Shown piece after piece: positions 7,284-13,260 of a DNA stretch of 13,260 bases; the first letter of the stretch is position 1; every line of letters begins with the position of its first letter. Position numbers and translations under genes: made by a program. Under the pieces are notes generated by a model that did no database searches, was not told where the DNA came from, and was given only the letters and a program-made list of their open reading frames with translations. Source of the DNA: JADMII01 sp036278595 (GTDB lineage: Bacteria > Chloroflexota > Dehalococcoidia > DSTF01 > JACRBR01); NCBI GenBank assembly GCA_036278595.1, contig DASUKS010000076.1, positions 1 through 13,260 of the forward strand, written 5' to 3'.

Positions 7284-8543
7284 ATGAGCGAGCAGCAGAC
7301 GGCCGACATCGACAACGAGTCCGCGGCGATCGGGGCAATGGGTTTCAACCCGTTCGATCCGGCGTTCATCGCAAACCCGTACCCCACGTACCGTCAGCTT
7401 CTCGAAGGTGACCCGGTGCGCGAGGGCATGCTCGGGCTGTACATCGTCCCGCACTACGCGGACTGCGTGGCGATGCTGCGCGACCCGCGCGCGAGCAACG
7501 ACCAGCGCAACTCCGACGACTTCGCGCAGATGATGGAGCAGGGCGCGCTCGACGCCGACGCGGAGATGCTTGAGCGCAGGCCGTTCCTGTTCATGGATCC
7601 GCCGGACCACACGCGCCTCCGCGGGCTCGTGAACAAGGCGTTCACACCGGGCGTCATCGAAGGCCTTCGGCCGCGGATCCAGCGGATCGTCGACGATCTC
7701 GTCGCGCAGGCGCTCGAGCGCGGCAGCATGGACGTCATCCCCGACCTCGCGTACCCGCTGCCCGTGCGCGTGATCAGCGAGATGCTCGGCGTGCCGCCCG
7801 AAGACAACGCGCGCTTCAGCGCGTGGTCGCGCGAGCTGGCGCGCAGCCTCGATCCGGACTTCGTGGTCCCGCAGGACGAGCTGGAGCGGCGCAACCGGGC
7901 GATCGAGGAGTTCACGGACTACTTCCGCGATCTGATCGCGGTGCGGCGCCGCGAGCCGAAGGACGACCTGATCAGCGGGCTCATCGCCGCCGAAGACGAT
8001 GGCCAGAAGCTCTCGGAGAACGAGCTCCTCTCCACGGGCATCCTGCTGCTCGTCGCCGGCCACGAGACGACGGTGAACCTCATCGGCAACGGCGTGCAGG
8101 CGCTCATGCAGCACCCGGACGAGCTGCGACGGTTGCGCGACGACCCATCGCTCATCCGTACCGCCGTCGAGGAGATGCTGCGCTTCGACCCGCCGGTGCA
8201 ACTCACGGGCCGCATCGCGATGGAGGACATCCGGCTGCCGAACGGCGTCGTGCCGAAGGGCAAGCAGGCGATCCTCCTGCTCGGCGCCGCGAACCACGAT
8301 CCGGAGCAGTTCCCGGACCCGGAGCGGTTCGACATCACGCGCGCCGACAACCGGCACATCGCCTTCGGCATGGGCATCCACTTCTGCCTCGGCGCGCCAC
8401 TCGCGCGCGTCGAAGGGCAGATCGCGATCGGCACGCTCATGGCCCGCACCCGCGAAGTCGCGCTCGACGGCGAGGCGGTCTACCGGCCGCAGTTCACCCT
8501 TCGCGGGCTCCAGTCGCTGCCCGTTCGCCTCACCGCGCGCTAG
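7284..8543 (+). CDS. Cytochrome P450 (bacterial, soluble)
   Basis: A 419-residue soluble P450 monooxygenase of typical bacterial length, without a membrane anchor. All hallmark motifs are present: I-helix AGHETT at 258-263 (Glu261/Thr262, oxygen activation), K-helix ExxR at Glu297-Arg300, DPERFD at 345-350, and the heme loop FGMGIHFCLG at 361-370 with thiolate Cys368, followed by APLAR. The C-helix has the usual HTRLR (109-113). The start at 7284 is chosen over an in-frame ATG 63 nt upstream because GAGGAGG (7271-7277) precedes it at normal spacing and the family N-terminus begins here. No ferredoxin or ferredoxin reductase gene is nearby, so redox partners are encoded elsewhere. It is followed after 41 nt by a lipase-like gene. 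Substrate (terpene, steroid, fatty acid or xenobiotic) is unknown. Confidence 0.96.
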   Translation: MSEQQTADIDNESAAIGAMGFNPFDPAFIANPYPTYRQLLEGDPVREGMLGLYIVPHYADCVAMLRDPRASNDQRNSDDFAQMMEQGALDADAEMLERRPFLFMDPPDHTRLRGLVNKAFTPGVIEGLRPRIQRIVDDLVAQALERGSMDVIPDLAYPLPVRVISEMLGVPPEDNARFSAWSRELARSLDPDFVVPQDELERRNRAIEEFTDYFRDLIAVRRREPKDDLISGLIAAEDDGQKLSENELLSTGILLLVAGHETTVNLIGNGVQALMQHPDELRRLRDDPSLIRTAVEEMLRFDPPVQLTGRIAMEDIRLPNGVVPKGKQAILLLGAANHDPEQFPDPERFDITRADNRHIAFGMGIHFCLGAPLARVEGQIAIGTLMARTREVALDGEAVYRPQFTLRGLQSLPVRLTAR

Positions 8544-8584
8544 CCGCGCTCGTCCCCGTGCGGCACAGGCGGTACAGTCCGCGC

Positions 8585-9439
8585 ATGGTCGATGTCGCGC
8601 CGCCGCAAACCGATACGTTCGCGGGCTACGACGGCACGCCGCTGTTCGAACGCTCCTGGCTGCCGGCGGCCGTGCCGCGCGCAGTCATCGTTCTCGTCCA
8701 CGGATACGCGGAGCACTCCGGGCGATACGAGTACGTCGGCAACGCGCTGGCCGCGCGCGGCTACGCCGTGCACGCCTTCGATCTGCATGGACACGGCCGC
8801 TCGGGTGGACAGCGCGCGATCGTACGGTCGTTCGCGGAGTACGTGGCCGACCTGCGGATCTTCCTCGCGCGCGTCCGCGCGCGGCACCCGGGCGCACCGA
8901 TCTTCCTCTTCGGGCACAGCATGGGCGGCGGCATCGTCACGCTCGCCGCGATCATCGATCCACCACGAGCCGATGGCATCGTGCTCAGCGGCCCGGCGCT
9001 CGGGGCGGGTTCCGTAGCGGCGCCCATGCGCGCACTCGTGCTCACGCTCGGCCGCCTGCTGCCTTCGCTGCCCCTCACGAAGCTCGATGCGGGCGCGATC
9101 TCGCGCGACCCCGACGTCTGCCGCCGCTACGACGACGATCCGCTGGTGTACCGGGGCCGGATCAAGGCCGGACTGGCGGCGGCGATGATGCGCGCCGGCG
9201 AGCGCATCTCCCGGGACATGGGGGACATCCGCTACCCGCTGCTGATCATGCACGGCACACTCGATGCGCTGGCATCTCTCGAGGGCAGCGAGCAGTTGCA
9301 CGCGCAGGCAGCTTCGGGCGACAAGACATTGACGACGTACGAAGGGCTCTACCACGAGATCCTGAACGAGCCCGAGCGCGATCAGGTGATCGCGGATCTT
9401 GTGGAGTGGCTCGATGCGCGGACGGCGCCGCCCGCGTAA
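8585..9439 (+). CDS. Alpha/beta hydrolase, monoacylglycerol lipase/lysophospholipase type (S33/PldB-like)
   Basis: A 284-residue cytoplasmic serine hydrolase expected to cleave ester bonds of monoglycerides or lysolipids. Landmarks: oxyanion-hole VLVHGYAEHSGRY at 36-48, DLHGHGRSGG at 66-75 (the HGHGRS pattern is characteristic of monoacylglycerol-lipase-like proteins), nucleophile elbow GHSMGG at 110-115 with Ser112, acid Asp227 in HGTLD, and His257 in GLYHEI. All three catalytic residues are in place. The ATG at 8585 is chosen because the hydrolase sequence starts directly after it; the same frame is open far upstream but only as a shadow of the P450 gene. The ribosome site is poor. It is 41 nt downstream of the P450 and likely cotranscribed, and ends 18 nt from the convergent cyclase gene. 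Confidence 0.92.
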   Translation: MVDVAPPQTDTFAGYDGTPLFERSWLPAAVPRAVIVLVHGYAEHSGRYEYVGNALAARGYAVHAFDLHGHGRSGGQRAIVRSFAEYVADLRIFLARVRARHPGAPIFLFGHSMGGGIVTLAAIIDPPRADGIVLSGPALGAGSVAAPMRALVLTLGRLLPSLPLTKLDAGAISRDPDVCRRYDDDPLVYRGRIKAGLAAAMMRAGERISRDMGDIRYPLLIMHGTLDALASLEGSEQLHAQAASGDKTLTTYEGLYHEILNEPERDQVIADLVEWLDARTAPPA

Positions 9440-9457
9440 CCATCACACTGGCGTCGA

Positions 9458-10816
9458 TCAGGCCCGGTCGCGCTCCCGCCAGAGCACTTCGTAGAGGCGG
9501 ACAGGATCCTCGAACCCCTTGAGCGAGACGATCCCCTGATCGGCGAAGAGATACCCCTTGCCGGCGACGAGGTAGCGCACGCCTTCCGGCACCAGGATCT
9601 GCCCCGGCTCCGCGTGATCGCACACCCGGCGCGCGAGCTGCACTGCGGTTCCGAACAGGTCGCGGTCCTCCGCGACCGGCTCCCCGGCGTTCAGGCCGAT
9701 GCGCACCTGCAGCGGCAGCTCGCCGGCGCCCCGATTGTGATGCGCCACTGCCTGCTGGATCGCGATCGCCGCGTCGATCGCCCGCGAGGCCGATGGGAAC
9801 GACGCCATGATGCCGTCGCCGGTGTGCTTCGTCTCACTGCCGCCGCGCGCGCGCAACGCTTCGCGCACGATGCGGTCGTGCTCACGCACCAGCTCGTGTG
9901 AGCGCGCGTCGCCGTAGCGCTGCGTCAGCGGCGTGGAACCCTCGATATCGGTGAAGAGCACCGTGACGAACTCGCTCGCCGCCAGATCGTGCTCCGGCGC
10001 ATGGTACTCGGCGTGTGGGCGCAGACCGACGAACTCGTCTACGATGTGCCAGCGCTCGACATCCGGCGGGCCATCGATCACGCGCATCTCCGCGCCCGGG
10101 ATCGCCGCGGCGAGCATGCGACCAAGCTCGATCGGCGGCCAGGGCACTTCGGTCGAGTCGACGACCAGCGTCGGCACCGTGACCTGCGGAAGCAGCCCCG
10201 TCGCATCGAACGAGTTGATGATCGGAAACGCGCGCTGCGCGACATCCTGTGCCATCGCCGCGCGGAGGAAGATCGCGAGTTCGTGCGCCATCTCACCCTT
10301 CGCCCAGCCGTGGATCAACGAGTGCGCGATGCTTTCGGTAAACAGCTCCCAGCTCACGCCAAGCAGCCCGATGATCGCCGCCATCTCCGGCGTCGACATT
10401 GCCTCGCGCGCACTCGCGAACGTCTGCGTCAGGATGAGATGCGATACGTGCTCCGGATGCCGCGCCGCGTAGGTGATCGCGACCGGGCCGCCGAGCCACG
10501 AGCCGAGCAGCACAAAGCGGTCGGCCCCCGTGCGCTCGACGACCGCCTCGAGGTCGGCGACGTAGGCTTCGAGTGAGAAGTCCGTCACGTTGTGCGACGA
10601 CGAGCCGGACCCGCGCGGGTCGTATCGGATGAGCCTGCGGCTCTCCGGTACGCCGGGCGGCATGTCGCGCTGCGCGTCTACCTGGCACTCGAGCTGGATG
10701 TGACCAAAAGGCAGCGCTTCGCTGATCGACACGAAGGTCATGCCACGACCGATGTCGTAGAAGGCGATGCTCGCGCCGCCCGCCCCTGTTGCGTACTGGA
10801 TCCGCGGCTGCTCCAT
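9458..10816 (-). CDS. Degenerate alpha/beta-hydrolase domain fused to class III adenylate/guanylate cyclase
   Basis: A 452-residue protein (numbered from the ATG at 10816; a GTG directly upstream at 10819 is the alternative). Residues 1-270 follow the alpha/beta-hydrolase pattern (RYDPRGSGSS, LLGSWLGG, HPEHVSHLIL, PTLVVDSTE), but the nucleophile position of the elbow is Trp107 instead of Ser and the usual catalytic Asp position is Val224. The domain is therefore probably a non-catalytic sensor. Residues 283-450 are a class III cyclase making cAMP or cGMP: metal-binding Asp290 in FTDIEGST and Asp334 in TGDG, substrate-selecting Lys330 and Asp386 (an ATP-type pair), and Gln393/Arg397 at the Asn/Arg transition-state positions. 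The Asn-to-Gln change I believe is common in hydrolase-linked cyclases of this type. The protein has no membrane segment. It lies 62-65 nt downstream of the MBL-fold gene, with a repeat copy between them. Confidence 0.9.
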   Translation of the reverse strand: MEQPRIQYATGAGGASIAFYDIGRGMTFVSISEALPFGHIQLECQVDAQRDMPPGVPESRRLIRYDPRGSGSSSHNVTDFSLEAYVADLEAVVERTGADRFVLLGSWLGGPVAITYAARHPEHVSHLILTQTFASAREAMSTPEMAAIIGLLGVSWELFTESIAHSLIHGWAKGEMAHELAIFLRAAMAQDVAQRAFPIINSFDATGLLPQVTVPTLVVDSTEVPWPPIELGRMLAAAIPGAEMRVIDGPPDVERWHIVDEFVGLRPHAEYHAPEHDLAASEFVTVLFTDIEGSTPLTQRYGDARSHELVREHDRIVREALRARGGSETKHTGDGIMASFPSASRAIDAAIAIQQAVAHHNRGAGELPLQVRIGLNAGEPVAEDRDLFGTAVQLARRVCDHAEPGQILVPEGVRYLVAGKGYLFADQGIVSLKGFEDPVRLYEVLWRERDRA

Positions 10817-10864
10817 CACGCCATGCTACAACAACTTCCCTCGGCGCCGTGCGGGCCGGACAGG

Positions 10865-10879
10865 TGCGAAATCCGCAGC
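10865..10879 (+). repeat. 15-nt intergenic repeat, copy 2 (between MBL-fold and cyclase genes)
   Basis: An exact second copy of TGCGAAATCCGCAGC (first at 7197-7211), with the inverted-repeat core TGCG-N5-CGCA. It lies just after the stop of the MBL-fold gene and about 48 nt upstream of the cyclase start on the minus strand. A GGCCG stretch lies about 10-11 nt before the repeat in both copies, so similarity may extend slightly beyond 15 nt with an indel. Confidence 0.45.
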
Positions 10880-10881
10880 CG

Positions 10882-11784
10882 TCACGCCAGCCGGACCCCC
10901 TCGAGGTAGCCCATCTCCACGAGCGCGGCGGCGGGCGCCTGGCGACCGAGTTCGGCTCGAAGCGGCGCGATATCCGGCATGGGCTTCGTGACCGGCGGCA
11001 TCCAGTCGTCGTGATGACTGACGACGACCTTCCGGGCCTGCAGCATTGCGGCCTCCTGTGCGATGAACTGCGCGAGCGTGCCCTCGAACGGCTCGCCATC
11101 GGCGTTCGGCCTGCTCGAAGCGGCAAGAATGGCGATATCGGCGCGGAGGTCGCCCAGCACGCCGGTCCAGCCGCCGGTCGTGTCCTGGTAGAAGATCGTC
11201 GCCTCCGGCGTCTCGATCAGGTACACGAGCGGCCCGCCGGTGTGCAGGCTGCCGACGGCCGTAGCGAGATGATGGCGGAGCGCGCGGCTCTCGTCGCTGT
11301 CCTCGCGAAACGCGCCGCGGATGGCCGTCCCGAGCCCGCCGCCCGCGTGCGCCCGCTCGTCCTCGGTGAGCCCGCGAAAGCCCGACAGCGGCTCATCGAA
11401 GGCGATGCTCGCCGCGCACCACGTGCAAGCGTGCAGGCTGGGGAAGACGCGCACGGTGACATCGGGCGACAGGCGGTAGCGCTCTCCGCCCTGCGAGGGC
11501 AGAAGCTGCTCATCGGGCACGCTCTGCTCGCGCATCAACCGGCACGTCTCGAGCGAACCGATGATCGGGGCGCCGGTGTTGCGCGCGATCGCCTCCGCGC
11601 CCGCGACGTGGTCGAAGTGGCTGTGCCCGACGAGCACGAAGTCCGCCCGGTCGACCTCGCGCGCGCTCAGTCCGACCGGCGACGCGCCCGGCACGCGGTC
11701 CATGTAAGCGTCGAGGAAGAGCACAAGGTCGTTGATCCGCAGCCGGAACGTCGCGACCCCGAGCCAGTCGATCGTGATGCTCAT
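10882..11784 (-). CDS. Metallo-beta-lactamase-fold hydrolase (UlaG/RNase Z-like superfamily)
   Basis: A 300-residue protein with the metallo-hydrolase signature HSHFDH at 54-59 (His54, His56, Asp58, His59), further probable zinc ligands His118 (SLHAC), Asp201 (YQDTTG) and His257 or His258 (SHHDD). The start ITIDWLGVATFRLR and the FLDAYMDR segment resemble UlaG-like/UPF0173 MBL proteins, which hydrolyse lactones or phosphodiesters; the substrate here is unknown. No signal peptide is visible, so it is cytoplasmic. The start at 11784 has AAGGAG about 6 nt upstream. It is the first gene of a two-gene minus-strand unit with the hydrolase-cyclase fusion and is divergent from the intact alpha/beta hydrolase at 11872. 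A link to cyclic-nucleotide breakdown is possible because some phosphodiesterases share this fold, but nothing in the sequence proves it. Confidence 0.88.
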   Translation of the reverse strand: MSITIDWLGVATFRLRINDLVLFLDAYMDRVPGASPVGLSAREVDRADFVLVGHSHFDHVAGAEAIARNTGAPIIGSLETCRLMREQSVPDEQLLPSQGGERYRLSPDVTVRVFPSLHACTWCAASIAFDEPLSGFRGLTEDERAHAGGGLGTAIRGAFREDSDESRALRHHLATAVGSLHTGGPLVYLIETPEATIFYQDTTGGWTGVLGDLRADIAILAASSRPNADGEPFEGTLAQFIAQEAAMLQARKVVVSHHDDWMPPVTKPMPDIAPLRAELGRQAPAAALVEMGYLEGVRLA

Positions 11785-11806
11785 GCCTGTCTCCTTGCGC
11801 CGGTGC

Positions 11807-11836
11807 TTGGACGCCGGATGCCCGGTTCCCTAGCAT
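11807..11836 (+). promoter_or_regulatory. Candidate promoter of the alpha/beta hydrolase gene
   Basis: TTGGAC (11807-11812) and TAGCAT (11831-11836; four of six to TATAAT) are separated by 18 nt, 35 nt upstream of the hydrolase ATG. They lie in the 87-nt region between divergent genes. Pattern evidence only. Confidence 0.35.
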
Positions 11837-11871
11837 GAGGCATCGGCAGGCGAGGATCGAGGAGCAGGACG

Positions 11872-12636
11872 ATGGCGGACTTCGACTCCGGCGGCGTGCG
11901 CATCAACTACATCGACGAGGGCAGCGGGCTGGCAGTCGTGCTCGTGCACGGCTTCGCGAGCAACCTGCATGCGAACTGGCGCGCCCCCGGCGTCGTCGCC
12001 GCGCTGGTGGGCTCCGGCCGCCGTGTCGTCGCGCTCGACGCGCGCGGGCATGGGCGAAGCGACAAGCCCCACGATCCGGAAGCCTATGGCGGCACGATCA
12101 TGGCCGACGACATCCTCGCGCTGATGGACCACCTCGGCATCGAGCAGGCGGACCTGGCCGGCTATTCCATGGGCGGAATCCTGTCTGCCTCGCTCCTCGC
12201 GCGGCATCCGGAGCGGCTGCGGTCGGTGATCCTCGCCGGCGTCGGCGACGCCGTCGTGCGCGGACGGCCGCCCGGGAACCGCGAGGCCATCGCGGAGGCG
12301 ATGGACGCGCCGGCGGGCACGCGGTCGGAGAATGCAACCGCGCGCGGCTTCCGCGCATTCGCGGAGCGGAGCGGGAACGACCTGCAGGCGCTGGCGGCGA
12401 TCCAACGCTCGAGCCGCGGAGGCTACGACGCGACCAAGCTCGCGGAGACGCGGCTGCCGGTCATGGTGCTGATCGGCGAGGAGGATGCGCTCGTCGGCTC
12501 AGCCGAGCCGCTGGCGGCCTACATCCCGGGCGCAACGCTCGTGAAGGTGCCGGGTGACCACCTGGGCGCAGTCGCGCAGCCCCAGTTCCGGGACGCCATC
12601 GTCGCGTTCTTCAACGAGGCGTCGCCCGTCAGATAG
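11872..12636 (+). CDS. Alpha/beta hydrolase (epoxide hydrolase/esterase-like)
   Basis: A 254-residue single-domain hydrolase with all expected features: oxyanion-hole VVLVHGF at 22-28, LDARGHGRSDKP at 55-66, nucleophile elbow GYSMGG at 97-102 with Ser99, acid Asp205 in IGEED, and base His230 in PGDHL. The cap region (about 125-180) is short. Ser as nucleophile indicates an esterase, lactonase or C-C hydrolase rather than an Asp-based epoxide hydrolase or dehalogenase. The ATG at 11872 has GAGGAGCAGGA just upstream. It stands alone on the plus strand, divergent from the MBL-fold gene and 32 nt from the convergent ruvA stop. It is a useful contrast to the degenerate hydrolase domain of the cyclase fusion nearby. 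Substrate unknown. Confidence 0.92.
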   Translation: MADFDSGGVRINYIDEGSGLAVVLVHGFASNLHANWRAPGVVAALVGSGRRVVALDARGHGRSDKPHDPEAYGGTIMADDILALMDHLGIEQADLAGYSMGGILSASLLARHPERLRSVILAGVGDAVVRGRPPGNREAIAEAMDAPAGTRSENATARGFRAFAERSGNDLQALAAIQRSSRGGYDATKLAETRLPVMVLIGEEDALVGSAEPLAAYIPGATLVKVPGDHLGAVAQPQFRDAIVAFFNEASPVR

Positions 12637-12668
12637 CCGTTCCGATTCCGCATGAGACGCGTGCGCCA

Positions 12669-13250
12669 TCAGGCGAAGTACTGCAGCGCCGCGCGGACGC
12701 GCTCCTCGAGCGGCTGGCCGGCGCCGTCCGTCTGCTCCGCCGCGGCGGCCGCTTCCACCTGCGAATAGCCAAGGCCCATCAGCGCCGCGATGAGCTCCGC
12801 ATCCTTCTCCTGCTTCTGCTGCGGCGGCGCGGCCGGGCCTTCGGCCGGCGGCGTGACCTTGTCGCGCAGCTCGAGCACCAGCCGCTCGGCCGTCTTCTGG
12901 CCGATGCCCGGCACCCGCCGCAGTGCATCCGTCTGGCCGCCGACGATCGCGTGCGTCAGGCTCGCGTAGTCGAGCGCGGAGAGGAGCGCGAGCGCGGCGC
13001 GCGGGCCGATGCCGGTCACGCCGATCAGCTGATCGAACAGCCGCAGCTCGTCCGGCGTAGCGAAGCCATACAGCGTCAGGGCATCTTCACGGACATGGAG
13101 GTAGGTGAACAACGACGCCGGCTCGCCGGGCGTCAGCGCATCGGCAGCCGTCGCCGGCAGCGATGCCAGCACGCCGACGCCGCCGACGCCGATGATCGCC
13201 CAGTCTTCGCCCTTCTCTTCGACGATGCCCCGCAGCCGTGCGATCGGCAT
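12669..13250 (-). CDS. ruvA: Holliday junction branch migration protein RuvA
   Basis: A 193-residue RuvA, close to the usual 190-205. It binds four-way DNA junctions as a tetramer and recruits the RuvB motor for branch migration in recombination repair. Domain I (OB fold) spans about 1-63 and starts with the typical ARLRG (4-8). The acidic-pin residues Glu55 and Asp56 sit in VREDALTLYGF, as in the E. coli protein. Domain II has two helix-hairpin-helix motifs, VTGIGPRAA (78-86) and VPGIGQKTA (113-121). A Pro/Gln/Lys-rich linker (about 132-148) leads to the RuvB-contacting domain III (149-193). The start at 13250 is only 10 nt from the window edge, so its ribosome site and any upstream ruvC cannot be judged. 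The gene downstream is convergent, so ruvB does not follow ruvA. Confidence 0.97.
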   Translation of the reverse strand: MPIARLRGIVEEKGEDWAIIGVGGVGVLASLPATAADALTPGEPASLFTYLHVREDALTLYGFATPDELRLFDQLIGVTGIGPRAALALLSALDYASLTHAIVGGQTDALRRVPGIGQKTAERLVLELRDKVTPPAEGPAAPPQQKQEKDAELIAALMGLGYSQVEAAAAAEQTDGAGQPLEERVRAALQYFA

Positions 13251-13260
13251 GCAAACGTTA

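Noticed and set aside
7146..8381. A 411-codon open frame on the minus strand opposite the P450
   Set aside because: It is antisense to a P450 with every hallmark motif and shows only biased composition (Arg, His, Val, Ala) with no domain.
7823..8584. N-terminal extension of the lipase-like hydrolase to about 538 residues
   Set aside because: The extension runs through the P450 gene in another frame and is a composition artefact. The hydrolase sequence begins at the ATG at 8585.

Overview
The window is about 13.3 kb of very GC-rich bacterial chromosome. Genes are densely packed, third codon positions are almost all G or C, and starts are mostly ATG with GGAGG-like ribosome sites plus one TTG. 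I see no rRNA, tRNA, CRISPR array, transposase, phage gene or integrase. The gene mix (acyl-CoA enzymes, a class I-type P450, a hydrolase-cyclase fusion, an isolated ruvA) suggests a free-living heterotroph, perhaps Chloroflexota or a similar high-GC lineage. That placement is an inference from style and gene content only.

Left part, mostly minus strand (72-4391). After the last codons of a plus-strand gene (3-56) comes an acyl-CoA metabolism block. Read in its own direction it encodes a MaoC/PhaJ-type (R)-enoyl-CoA hydratase, the catalytic subunit of a B12-dependent methylmalonyl-CoA mutase, a VOC-fold protein starting 1 nt after the mutase stop, a FabG/PhaB-type 3-oxoacyl reductase, and a second NAD-type short-chain dehydrogenase. 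A 127-nt divergent region separates it from a TetR-family regulator. That region holds an exact TTGACA box and a perfect 10-bp palindrome in the predicted promoter spacer, so the regulator is a good candidate to control itself and perhaps the acyl-CoA block.

Middle part, plus strand (4519-9439). The TetR gene overlaps (ATGA) a gene for an unusual two-domain protein: an N-terminal PD-(D/E)XK-nuclease-like domain joined to a complete hypoxanthine phosphoribosyltransferase. A small helical protein of unknown function and a seven-helix hemolysin III/PAQR membrane protein follow, also overlapping. After a 119-nt gap come a cytochrome P450 and a monoacylglycerol-lipase-like hydrolase.

Right part (9458-13250). 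A metallo-beta-lactamase-fold hydrolase and a two-domain protein (degenerate alpha/beta hydrolase plus class III nucleotide cyclase) lie on the minus strand. A catalytically intact alpha/beta hydrolase is divergent from them on the plus strand. The window ends with ruvA on the minus strand.

The points most worth a second look are the nuclease-like/HPRT fusion, the cyclase whose hydrolase domain has Trp in place of the nucleophile, a mutase-coupled VOC protein lacking all four epimerase metal ligands, and an exact 15-nt palindromic repeat found in two intergenic regions (upstream of the P450 and of the cyclase). No intergenic stretch exceeds 162 nt.
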